A stretch of 5,579 nt of DNA, taken from assembly GCA_028702015.1 (NCBI GenBank), contig JAQVPO010000094.1:1-5579 (forward strand), given 5' to 3'. A program made the position numbers and the translations under genes. The notes under the pieces are model-generated. The model was not told the origin of the DNA. It saw nothing but the letters and a program-made list of their open reading frames with translations, and made no database searches. The DNA comes from Synergistaceae bacterium. GTDB lineage: Bacteria > Synergistota > Synergistia > Synergistales > Synergistaceae. Shown here in pieces: positions 1-5,579 of this stretch (the first letter of the stretch is position 1; each line of letters starts with the position of its first letter).

Positions 1-1
1 A

Positions 2-1009
2 CGGACTCCGACATTTTTAAATAAAACAGGAGATATACCGATGGGTGCACTGTCCGATATCTCAATAAGACCGGGAAATGCGGCAGGTATCCCTACCGGC
101 GGTGTGCTGCCTGACGGAGCTGACGCTGTTGTAATGCTCGAAAACACATCTTTCGCAGGAGGATGGGTGGAGGTCAGGAGCGCTGTTCAGTCGGGAGAGA
201 ATGTTATACATGCCGGAGAAGAATTCACTGCTGGGAAGAATATCCTTTCAAGGGGAGACATGGTGGATTTCAGATCAATGAGTATCCTTGCTACCCTGGG
301 CATCAAAACCGTCTCTGCTGCAGATCTTAAAATAAACGTCCTCAGCACTGGCGATGAAATAGTTCCAATAGAGACAAAACCGCTCCAGCCCGGGAAAATA
401 AGGGATGTAAACGGATGGTCTCTAAAATCCCTTCTTATGAGGTATGGCTTTGATTCTGAACATAGAGGAATACTTTCTGATGAAGGCGGTAATTTTGAGA
501 AAAAGCTTAAAGAAGAAGCTGCACAATGTGATGTTCTGATACTGAGCGGAGGTTCTTCTGTAGGGACAAGAGATCATTGTTCAAAAGCTTTGGAAAAGCT
601 TGCTGCTCCGGGACTGATGGTAAGAGGCATTAATATTGTTCCTGGAAAACCAACACTGATTGCTGGCTGTCTTGAAGAAAAGAAGCTTGTGGTAAGCCTT
701 CCAGGGCATCCGCTCTCATGTGTTACAGTAGCGTTCGTTTTGCTGATCCCGCTGCTCCTTAAGCTGATAGGAGCAAAAAATACTGGTTACGGAACTAAAC
801 TGAAGCTGACCGCTGCCAGAGATATCACAGCCAGGACGGGACCCGAAGAATTTATACCGTGCAAAATCACAGATGACGGGAAGATAGACCCTATCCTGGC
901 AAAGTCGGGATATGTCTCTTCTCTTGCGTCTGCAGAGGGATTTATATGTATACCGGAGGTTCGTGAGACAATAAGAGCAGGAGAGGCGGCTGAGGTATGG
1001 TTATGGTAG
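2..1009 (+). CDS. moeA: Molybdopterin molybdotransferase MoeA, 5'-truncated by the window edge
   Basis: MoeA inserts molybdate (or tungstate) into adenylylated molybdopterin, the last step of basic cytosolic Moco synthesis. The reading frame is open to the left edge, and its first visible codons already encode the conserved G-D-I-P-M-G segment, so the ATG at 41 is an internal methionine and the true start lies outside. About 336 codons are present against a usual ~400; the missing part is the N-terminal ~70-80 residues with the DGYA motif. Visible MoeA motifs are IPTGG...GADAVV (about 89-131), STGDE (344-358), GKIRDVN (392-412), SGGSSVGTRDH (545-577), VPGKP (638-652) and SLPGHP (695-712). The small C-terminal domain follows (AKSG...AEG...IPE, ending GEAAEVWLW). 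Two deviations are visible: GEEF where MoeA usually has GED plus a hydrophobic residue (about 218-229), and VPGKP where many MoeA proteins have KPGKP. The stop overlaps the start of the next gene. The family call is secure; metal preference cannot be read. Confidence 0.95.
   Translation, partial: RTPTFLNKTGDIPMGALSDISIRPGNAAGIPTGGVLPDGADAVVMLENTSFAGGWVEVRSAVQSGENVIHAGEEFTAGKNILSRGDMVDFRSMSILATLGIKTVSAADLKINVLSTGDEIVPIETKPLQPGKIRDVNGWSLKSLLMRYGFDSEHRGILSDEGGNFEKKLKEEAAQCDVLILSGGSSVGTRDHCSKALEKLAAPGLMVRGINIVPGKPTLIAGCLEEKKLVVSLPGHPLSCVTVAFVLLIPLLLKLIGAKNTGYGTKLKLTAARDITARTGPEEFIPCKITDDGKIDPILAKSGYVSSLASAEGFICIPEVRETIRAGEAAEVWLW
992..995 (+). promoter_or_regulatory. Ribosome binding site candidate for the moeA-PBP gene
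   Basis: GAGG at 992-995 lies 7 bases before the ATG at 1003, which is ideal spacing for a start at the third codon of the longest frame. The ATG at 997 would instead use AGAGG at 982-986, 10 bases upstream. Either start overlaps the moeA stop, by 13 or 7 bases. The difference is only two residues and lies outside any conserved motif. Confidence 0.5.
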
Positions 1010-2919
1010 CTGGATACAGTGAACACATAGAACTTTGCACAGCCCAGGAAATGCTGAAAAAAGCATTTGCTGGAGCTTCTGTAAAAAGTACAGTTGAAAA
1101 AAACATTTCGGATGCCCTTGGCTTCGTCCTTACAAAAGATATAACAGCACACAGGAATGTACCGCACTATGCTGCTTCCGCTGTTGACGGATATGCTGTC
1201 GATGCTTCGTCTACGATTGGCGCTTCCCATGCCACCCCAGTTCTGCTGGATCCTTCACGGTATCAATGGATGAACACAGGCGCTGATGTTCCTCAATGGG
1301 CAAATGCAGTACTCATGGTAGAAGATTCTTCTGTTGATGGAGACGGTCTTTTGGTTTTCAGAAGCCTGACCCCTTCTTCCAATGTAAGACCGCTTGGAGA
1401 AGATGTTATGGCGGGACAGATCATAGCAAGAGAGGGAGAGACAGTTACCCCTGCTCTTATTTCGCTGTTTCTGTGTGCCGGGATAGAAAAAGTGAAGGTC
1501 TATAAAAAGCCAAAAACTCTTTATATTCCGACCGGTGATGAGGTCATTACAATGGGCAGATGGCTCTCGGACCCTAACCCAAAGTCTGGAACGGTAGCTG
1601 AAAGCAACTCCCTTTTTATTAAGGCTTCTTTCATGGAATGGGGGTATGACGTAGATGTTTCCCCTGTTGTTCCGGATGATCCCGATCTTTTAAAGGAAAA
1701 AGTCTCCGAAGGGACAAAAAATTATGATATGGTGCTTGTAGGAGCCGGCTCGGCAAAAGGGCGCAGGGATCATACGCTTGAAGTCTTTGAAGATCTGGGA
1801 AAAGTGATATTCAGATGGATCAGGATGAAACCAGGTCGCCCGGCAATGGCTGCAGAGATAAACGGCAGGCCTGTTATCTGTCTGCCCGGATTTCCCATGT
1901 CGACTGCGGTGGTTTTATGGAGCCTGGTATATCCCTTGCTGAACCTTATTTCAGCAAAGGATGAAGAACCTGAGTATATGATAAAGAAGGCCCTGGGGTG
2001 CAGAAAAACCTGCAGTACTAAACTGCTTGTTCAGCATTCGTCGCCTCCCGGGATAGAGGAATGGATCAGGGTCAAGATGGCTAAAGTCGGTGATACTATC
2101 TATTCCTGGGCTCTGACTTCAGGTGCGAGCGTTCTTTGGGCACTGGCAGAGGCCGACGGGATAGCCCTTCTTCCTGCATCAGCCCTTGAATGCGAAAAAG
2201 GGACAGATGTCAGCGTATGGATTAAAAGAAAAGCGGATCTGGACAGACGGATACTTTTTCAGGGATCCGATGACCCCGCGATACAGCTTTTGGTAACTCC
2301 GATCAGGCGCAGGGGCGGAGATTTTGTCTCGCGTGCTGTGGGCAGTATGGGCGGACTTGCCGCGCTGAGCAGGGGAGAGTGTCATATGGCTGCAGCCCAT
2401 CTCCTTGACGACAGGGACGGGACATATAACGACAGTTTTATCGAACGCTTTTCCAATGGTGCTAAATGGGAGCGCATCCTTGTTTTTTACAGGACACAGG
2501 GAATAATAGTACCTGCAGGAAATCCCAGAAAAATTAATACTTTTGAAGATCTGTGTACCGGAGATATTGTTTTTTCCAACAGACAGCCAGGAGCTGGAAC
2601 AAGGGTCCTGTTTGATCACCTTCTGAAGAAAACAGGGAAAACCCCTTCTGAAATACTGGGCTATGAACAGCAGTGCACGACTCATATGGAAGCAGCAAAC
2701 AGGGTCCTTACCGGCCTTGCAGATGCAACGCTGGGTATAAAATCTGCGGCAGATGCACTTGGGCTTGATTTTATACCGCTTGCTGAAGAACCTTATGAAC
2801 TTGTCATTCCTACTGAACATATGGCGCACCCTGCAGTTCAGGCACTTCTCGAAAGCCTTGATGACAGCGAATGGAAAGATACCGTAGATGCTATGGGAGG
2901 CTACAGATGGACAGATTAA
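997..2919 (+). CDS. moeA: MoeA-family molybdopterin molybdotransferase fused to a C-terminal PBP-like domain
   Basis: This 640-residue protein is a second MoeA joined to a periplasmic-binding-protein-like (LysR-substrate/PBP_like) domain, an architecture known from archaea and anaerobic bacteria. The MoeA part (about 10-410) is full length. It has SAVDGYAV (61-68), MNTGADVP (92-99), GEDV (134-137), TGDE (179-182), an S-G-T-V-A-E-S-N motif (197-204), KGRRDH (254-259), MKPGRP (277-282) and CLPGFP (295-300), so the counterparts of the usual catalytic Asp/Glu residues are kept. The usual SGG before the SVG loop reads GAG here, and the PGKP lysine is arginine. The PBP-like part (about 420-640) has GSDDPA (423-428), GSMGGLAALSRGE (449-461), NRQPGAGTR (528-536) and the ADATLGIKSAA segment (575-585). 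No signal peptide or membrane segment is seen, so the domain is cytosolic. It probably binds an oxyanion or a related small ligand; that role is inferred, not shown. Start 1003 is an alternative to 997. Confidence 0.93.
   Translation: MVMVAGYSEHIELCTAQEMLKKAFAGASVKSTVEKNISDALGFVLTKDITAHRNVPHYAASAVDGYAVDASSTIGASHATPVLLDPSRYQWMNTGADVPQWANAVLMVEDSSVDGDGLLVFRSLTPSSNVRPLGEDVMAGQIIAREGETVTPALISLFLCAGIEKVKVYKKPKTLYIPTGDEVITMGRWLSDPNPKSGTVAESNSLFIKASFMEWGYDVDVSPVVPDDPDLLKEKVSEGTKNYDMVLVGAGSAKGRRDHTLEVFEDLGKVIFRWIRMKPGRPAMAAEINGRPVICLPGFPMSTAVVLWSLVYPLLNLISAKDEEPEYMIKKALGCRKTCSTKLLVQHSSPPGIEEWIRVKMAKVGDTIYSWALTSGASVLWALAEADGIALLPASALECEKGTDVSVWIKRKADLDRRILFQGSDDPAIQLLVTPIRRRGGDFVSRAVGSMGGLAALSRGECHMAAAHLLDDRDGTYNDSFIERFSNGAKWERILVFYRTQGIIVPAGNPRKINTFEDLCTGDIVFSNRQPGAGTRVLFDHLLKKTGKTPSEILGYEQQCTTHMEAANRVLTGLADATLGIKSAADALGLDFIPLAEEPYELVIPTEHMAHPAVQALLESLDDSEWKDTVDAMGGYRWTD
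2895..2900 (+). promoter_or_regulatory. Ribosome binding site that decides the moaA start
   Basis: GGGAGG lies 6 bases before the ATG at 2907, inside the end of the moeA-PBP gene. The frame is open further up to an ATG at 2871. That start would add 12 residues unlike the MoaA family and lacks a comparable site, so 2907 is preferred. Confidence 0.8.
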
Positions 2920-3881
2920 CGGACGACTTCGGAAGGGATCTGAACTATGTCCGTATTTCGGTTACAGACAGATGCAATTACAGGTGCAAGTACTGCATGC
3001 CCCCGGAAGGCGTTGAGTTTCTGGAACACAGTGAGATAATGAGATATGAGGAGATCTCTTTTCTATGCAGGGTACTTTGGGAGCTTGGAGTAAGAAAAGT
3101 GCGCTTTACCGGGGGAGAACCCCTTGTACGAAGAGGACTTGTCAGTTTTCTCAAGGAGCTCAATAAAGAGCTTCCGGAAATGAAGACGGCCCTGACCACG
3201 AATGGTTCCTTACTTGGACAGTATGCGGAGGAGCTTGCCGAGGCAAACCTCCACTCACTCAATATAAGCCTGGATACCCTTGATCCATCTAAGTTTGCAG
3301 ATGTAACAAGACTAGGTGATATCAGCAATGTTATTGCAGGAATAAGGGCCGCTGTAAAAGCGGGCATAAGACACATAAAATTGAATACTGTGCTGATAAG
3401 AGGCTTTAATGACGGAGAGATAGGAGCCATGATGGCCTTTGCCCAGAAAGAAAAAGTCCTCCTTAGGCTGATAGAATTTATGCCTCTTGAGGATGACGTA
3501 TGGAATGAAGATGCCTTTATCAGCGGTGAAGAGATACTCAGAATGCTCCCTGAGGGCAGTTCGTGGAAAGCTGAAAAGCCTTCCTCCGCACAGGCGGGGC
3601 CGGCTAAATATTACAGGAATGAGAAAACAGGTGATTCCATAGGGATCATTACCGCGGTTTCAAACCACTTCTGCAAATACTGCAACCGTCTAAGGGTCTC
3701 CGCTACAGGAAAACTTAGGACCTGTCTCTTTTCTCCGGAGGAGATCCCTATGCGTCATCTTATACTGAACTCGGATGCCGACGGACTTAAGGAACTGATA
3801 CTTGAAAGTATAAAAAATAAACCGAGATGCTGGAATGATGTTCGAGCAGGACACCAGCATATGTCGGGAATAGGGGGATAA
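2907..3881 (+). CDS. moaA: GTP 3',8-cyclase MoaA (radical SAM)
   Basis: MoaA is the radical S-adenosylmethionine enzyme that converts GTP to 3',8-cyclo-7,8-dihydro-GTP, the first committed step of Moco synthesis. The 324-residue product has the usual length. The N-terminal LTDDFGR...VRISVTDRC segment leads into the radical SAM C-x3-C-x2-C motif (Cys23, Cys27, Cys30), which holds one 4Fe-4S cluster. RFTGGEP (66-72) follows. The second, substrate-binding cluster is supplied by C-x2-C-x13-C (Cys256, Cys259, Cys273), with the NRLRVSATGKL segment between. The protein ends in the Gly-Gly tail (MSGIGG) that is important for MoaA activity. Every catalytic feature I can check is present. The start at 2907 is chosen from the GGGAGG site and from similarity to MoaA N-termini; it overlaps the upstream stop by 13 bases, suggesting translational coupling. 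Two oxygen-sensitive clusters suit an anaerobic host. Confidence 0.97.
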   Translation: MDRLTDDFGRDLNYVRISVTDRCNYRCKYCMPPEGVEFLEHSEIMRYEEISFLCRVLWELGVRKVRFTGGEPLVRRGLVSFLKELNKELPEMKTALTTNGSLLGQYAEELAEANLHSLNISLDTLDPSKFADVTRLGDISNVIAGIRAAVKAGIRHIKLNTVLIRGFNDGEIGAMMAFAQKEKVLLRLIEFMPLEDDVWNEDAFISGEEILRMLPEGSSWKAEKPSSAQAGPAKYYRNEKTGDSIGIITAVSNHFCKYCNRLRVSATGKLRTCLFSPEEIPMRHLILNSDADGLKELILESIKNKPRCWNDVRAGHQHMSGIGG

Positions 3882-3883
3882 TA

Positions 3884-4375
3884 ATGGCGGAATATACTCA
3901 TTTCGACAGTGACGGCCGTCCTGTGCTTGTGGATGTCAGCAAAAAAGATGTAACTTCGCGAACGGCATGGGCTGAAGGATGGATAGATCTGCCCTGTGCG
4001 ATATACGAGAAAGTTTCCGAGGGCAGTGTAAAAAAAGGGGATCCATTCCTTATTGCAGAGCTAGCCGGTATTATGGGAGCAAAGAAAACTCCCGAGATAA
4101 TACCGCTGTGCCATACGATAAGGATTGACAACGTTGCTGTCAGGTGCACCCTGGATGAAGGCACTAAATCTGTCAGGATAACATGCGAAGCGACCGCCAA
4201 TGAAGTTACAGGAGTAGAGATGGAGGCACTGACCGGTGTTTCAGCGGCCGCTCTGTGTTTTTACGACATGTGCAAGGGGATAGATAAAGGCATGGTTATA
4301 AGAGATATAAGGCTTATAAGAAAGACGGGCGGAAAAAGCGGCGAATGGAATGCTGAAGGGGGATACAAAGCATGA
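3884..4375 (+). CDS. moaC: Cyclic pyranopterin monophosphate synthase MoaC
   Basis: MoaC converts the MoaA product, 3',8-cyclo-7,8-dihydro-GTP, into cyclic pyranopterin monophosphate with release of pyrophosphate. The 163-residue protein has the family's usual length and is collinear with E. coli MoaC numbering. Visible residues are Lys51 (VKKGD), the KKTPEIIPLCHT segment with His77, GVEMEAL with Glu112 and Glu114, and YDMCK with Asp128 and Lys131. The C-terminal RLIRKTGGKSGEW signature follows, so the catalytic set appears complete. The ATG follows the moaA stop by two bases, with AGGGGG (3872-3877) 6 bases upstream, so the start is well supported. MoaC normally acts as a cytosolic hexamer (family knowledge). 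Its stop overlaps the next start as ATGA. No anomaly is seen. Confidence 0.97.
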   Translation: MAEYTHFDSDGRPVLVDVSKKDVTSRTAWAEGWIDLPCAIYEKVSEGSVKKGDPFLIAELAGIMGAKKTPEIIPLCHTIRIDNVAVRCTLDEGTKSVRITCEATANEVTGVEMEALTGVSAAALCFYDMCKGIDKGMVIRDIRLIRKTGGKSGEWNAEGGYKA

Positions 4376-5193
4376 GGATACTGAGACTTTACGCACCGTC
4401 TCTTATAGGGGATCATACTCTTTGTTATGTTCACGTAAATTCTGCAGGTGAGAGCTGTGTGAACGAGGTTCCTATAGACATTACATATGCACCTGCGGGA
4501 ACCGACCTAACATCAGAATATCATTCTGACAAGATGACTATAGTCCTTCCCGGGGACTCAGCGCCGGAAGACGGTGATTTTATTGCTATGGGGAAGGGAG
4601 ACACACTTATCAGATGGAACGGGAGCAGCCGTAAATTTAAGGTCTGTGTCTCAGGATTTCTCAGCGTTTCTTCCCAGGCGAGCATCTGGAGACCTATTAA
4701 GACAGCAATTCTCACTGTCAGTGATAAGGGAAGCAGAGGAGAGAGAATTGATACAGCTGGACCAGAACTTGAAAGACTTATAACTGCCCATGGTGGAGTT
4801 GTTGAAGATAAAAAAATTGTCCCTGATGAAATAAATGCCATCGCTGATATGGTAGGCTCATGGCGTGATCAGAGGTATGATCTTGTGCTTACGACAGGCG
4901 GAACAGGACTTTCGCCGAGAGATGTTACTCCTGAGGCTCTTATGGGTATTGCTGATAAGGTTGTTCCAGGCTTTGGAGAGATGATGAGAATGAAGACCCT
5001 GGAATACACGGAAAGAGCTTTTCTCACCAGGAGTGTTGCAGTGATCTGCAGCAAAACACTTGTGATCGCTTTCCCAGGAAGTCAGAGAGGGGCAAGGCAG
5101 TGTTTTGAGGCAATTGCGCCGGCCCTCAGGCACGGAGTAGAAACTTTGAAGGGCTGGGACAGCGAATGCGGAGGACACCCGCAAAAACACTGA
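4372..5193 (+). CDS. mogA: Mog/MoaB-type molybdopterin adenylyltransferase with an unassigned N-terminal extension
   Basis: The C-terminal part (about 108-262 of 273 residues) is a MogA/MoaB domain, which adenylylates molybdopterin with ATP before MoeA inserts the metal. Signatures are TAILTVSDKGSRGERIDT (111-128), LVLTTGGTGLSPRDVTPEA (171-189), KVVPGF (196-201) and IAFPGSQRGA (232-241). The GGTG loop and the Asp of RDVTPEA match the family's nucleotide and pterin site. Residues 1-105 are unlike Mog proteins, which normally begin close to the TVSD segment. This region looks beta-rich, has Cys18, Cys29 and Cys92, and has no signal peptide or membrane helix. I do not recognise it. A diverged MOSC-like or other small beta domain is possible but unsupported. 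The ATG overlaps the moaC stop by 4 bases, with a G-run (4358-4362) 9 bases upstream. No internal ATG near the Mog boundary has a convincing ribosome site, so I take the long form as real. Calling it moaB rather than mogA would be equally defensible. Confidence 0.9.
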   Translation: MRILRLYAPSLIGDHTLCYVHVNSAGESCVNEVPIDITYAPAGTDLTSEYHSDKMTIVLPGDSAPEDGDFIAMGKGDTLIRWNGSSRKFKVCVSGFLSVSSQASIWRPIKTAILTVSDKGSRGERIDTAGPELERLITAHGGVVEDKKIVPDEINAIADMVGSWRDQRYDLVLTTGGTGLSPRDVTPEALMGIADKVVPGFGEMMRMKTLEYTERAFLTRSVAVICSKTLVIAFPGSQRGARQCFEAIAPALRHGVETLKGWDSECGGHPQKH

Positions 5194-5218
5194 AGAAATA
5201 TTCAGGACCGGCCCTTTG

Positions 5219-5232
5219 TTTTTTCGAAAAAA
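5219..5232. repeat. 14-base perfect palindrome, six T, CG, six A
   Basis: TTTTTTCGAAAAAA is self-complementary and stands between the mogA stop and the hairpin at 5234. As a hairpin it would need loop bases taken from its own stem and would be weak. On either strand it supplies a T tract, so it could serve as the tail of a terminator formed from upstream GC-rich sequence. Confidence 0.45.
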
Positions 5233-5233
5233 T

Positions 5234-5258
5234 GAATCAGGACGCGTATTCTGATTTT
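5234..5258 (+). terminator. Possible terminator hairpin after the Moco operon
   Basis: AATCAG (5235-5240) and CTGATT (5251-5256) are a perfect inverted repeat. Two further inner pairs (one G-T) and one outer G-T pair give a stem of about 9 pairs around a six-base loop. A short T run (5255-5258) overlaps the 3' arm. The stem is AT-rich and the T run is short, so it may be a weak terminator or merely a structured leader. It sits 41 bases after the mogA stop, where an operon end is expected. Confidence 0.35.
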
Positions 5259-5270
5259 GTATTAAAATAA

Positions 5271-5276
5271 TATGAT
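5271..5276 (+). promoter_or_regulatory. Possible -10 box of a rapZ promoter
   Basis: TATGAT differs from the TATAAT consensus at one base and lies in the AT-rich run 5254-5285, 26 bases before the rapZ ATG. No good -35 hexamer is found at 16-18 bases upstream; TTCTGA at 5249-5254 is the nearest and is poor. If used, the leader would be only about 20 bases. The call rests on position and composition and is tentative. Confidence 0.25.
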
Positions 5277-5289
5277 TTTTAAAGCAAAA

Positions 5290-5294
5290 GGGGG
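5290..5294 (+). promoter_or_regulatory. Ribosome binding site of rapZ
   Basis: A run of five G preceded by AAAA ends 8 bases before the ATG at 5303. This fixes the start; the AGGGA at 5296-5300 is too close to the ATG to be the main site. The same G-rich type of site is used by moaC and mogA. Confidence 0.7.
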
Positions 5295-5302
5295 CAGGGA
5301 CT

Positions 5303-5579
5303 ATGCTGGAATCTGGGCTTGCGGGCAGGATCAAAAGATGTGTGATAATCACAGGGATGTCCGGCGGAGGGAAATCATCAGCTCTTAATGTGTTTGAAGA
5401 CCAGGGATTTTATGTCATTGACAATCTTCCTCCGACCTTACTTCCGCAGCTGCTTGACGTTCTTGTCAATCATCAGTCTGCATTAAACTATGGTGTTGCA
5501 GCTGTGATAGATGTGAGAGGTGAAGAACTGCTCAATGATCTGGAGAAAGTGGTATCACGGCTTCGTGAAAAAGTAGAAC
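5303..5579 (+). CDS. rapZ: RapZ/YvcJ family P-loop nucleotide-binding protein, 3'-truncated by the window edge
   Basis: The first 92 codons of a family protein usually near 285-295 residues are present; the frame is still open at the right edge. The N-terminus has the Walker A loop GMSGGGKS (18-25), followed by the family's S-A-L-N-V-F-E-D-Q-G-F segment (26-36) and V-I-D-N-L-P (38-43). This is the pattern of RapZ (YvcJ). In E. coli, RapZ binds the small RNA GlmZ and presents it to RNase E, tuning glucosamine-6-phosphate synthase; in Gram-positive bacteria YvcJ is a nucleotide-binding protein often next to yvcK and whiA. Whether the RNA-adapter role applies here cannot be judged, because the C-terminal half is not in the window. 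It is separated from the Moco genes by about 110 bases with its own ribosome site and possible promoter, so it is probably a separate unit unrelated to Moco. Confidence 0.92.
   Translation, partial: MLESGLAGRIKRCVIITGMSGGGKSSALNVFEDQGFYVIDNLPPTLLPQLLDVLVNHQSALNYGVAAVIDVRGEELLNDLEKVVSRLREKVE

Noticed and set aside
28..43. A good-looking start for moeA: AGGAGA (28-33) 7 bases before the ATG at 41
   Set aside because: The frame is open to the left edge and encodes conserved MoeA sequence (G-D-I-P) just before this methionine, which is itself part of the motif. It is an internal codon; a shorter translated form is conceivable but unsupported.
787..1230. 147-codon frame on the minus strand
   Set aside because: It lies opposite the moeA / moeA-PBP junction, whose + strand frames carry clear family motifs. 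Its protein is low-complexity, rich in Ser and Cys, and shows no recognisable domain.
2179..2829. 216-codon frame on the minus strand
   Set aside because: It is entirely opposite the PBP-like domain, which has strong motifs on the + strand. The product is rich in Cys, Lys and Ser with no family resemblance, as expected of an antisense shadow.
2871..2906. Twelve-codon N-terminal extension of moaA from the ATG at 2871
   Set aside because: The extension is unlike MoaA N-termini and lacks a ribosome site as good as the GGGAGG before 2907.
2978..3430. 150-codon frame on the minus strand inside moaA
   Set aside because: It is opposite the radical SAM core, and its product is a Ser/Leu-rich shadow without motifs.
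4372..4695. Calling the N-terminal part of the Mog protein a MOSC domain
   Set aside because: MOSC-Mog fusions exist, but I see neither the conserved MOSC cysteine context nor its glycine-rich motifs here, and the region is shorter than a usual MOSC domain.
4574..4783. 69-codon + strand frame inside the mog gene
   Set aside because: It overlaps the mog frame completely, has no convincing ribosome site and no recognisable product. A frameshifted domain boundary was considered, but the mog frame is uninterrupted.
5194..5302. A Moco riboswitch or small RNA in the gap
   Set aside because: It sits after the Moco genes rather than before them, and it is short and AT-rich without the multi-stem layout of the Moco RNA motif.
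4858..5352. 164-codon minus-strand frame spanning the mog end, the gap and the rapZ start
   Set aside because: It is opposite conserved Mog motifs and the RapZ Walker A region, and has no domain resemblance.

Overview
The window is a run of molybdenum-cofactor (Moco) biosynthesis genes, all on the + strand, followed by the start of a housekeeping gene, rapZ. In order: the 3' part of moeA (cut by the left edge), a second moeA fused to a periplasmic-binding-protein-like (PBP-like) domain, moaA, moaC, a mogA/moaB-type gene with an unusual N-terminal extension, a roughly 110-base intergenic gap, and the first 92 codons of rapZ (cut by the right edge). There are no RNA genes, insertion sequences, CRISPR arrays or long repeats, and coding density is about 98%.

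The five Moco genes look like one operon. Their junctions are overlaps or gaps of a few bases (7-13 overlapping, 13 overlapping, 2 apart, 4 overlapping as ATGA), and each downstream start has a purine-rich ribosome site inside the end of the preceding gene. Together they cover the two ends of the pathway. MoaA and MoaC turn GTP into cyclic pyranopterin monophosphate. The Mog-type protein adenylylates molybdopterin, and MoeA inserts the metal. Molybdopterin synthase (moaD, moaE), its activator moeB and a molybdate/tungstate transporter are not in the window. They may lie to the left, where the operon continues, or elsewhere.

The organism cannot be fixed from this alone. Base composition is moderate (by eye, mid-forties percent G+C), with many AGA/AGG/ATA codons and strong G-rich Shine-Dalgarno sites. 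A MoeA plus MoeA-PBP pair and a rapZ gene together suggest an anaerobic bacterium, Synergistota- or Clostridia-like. This is a low-confidence inference. Such anaerobes commonly use molybdenum or tungsten enzymes such as formate dehydrogenases and aldehyde oxidoreductases.

The gap at 5194-5302 carries inverted repeats that could end the operon, an AT-rich stretch that could hold the rapZ promoter, and a clear rapZ ribosome site. The points most worth a second look are the ~105-residue unassigned N-terminal region of the Mog-type protein, and the division of labour between the two MoeA proteins, whose active-site motifs differ in complementary ways. I did not see a wholly new system; this is a recognisable Moco operon with two unusual protein architectures.
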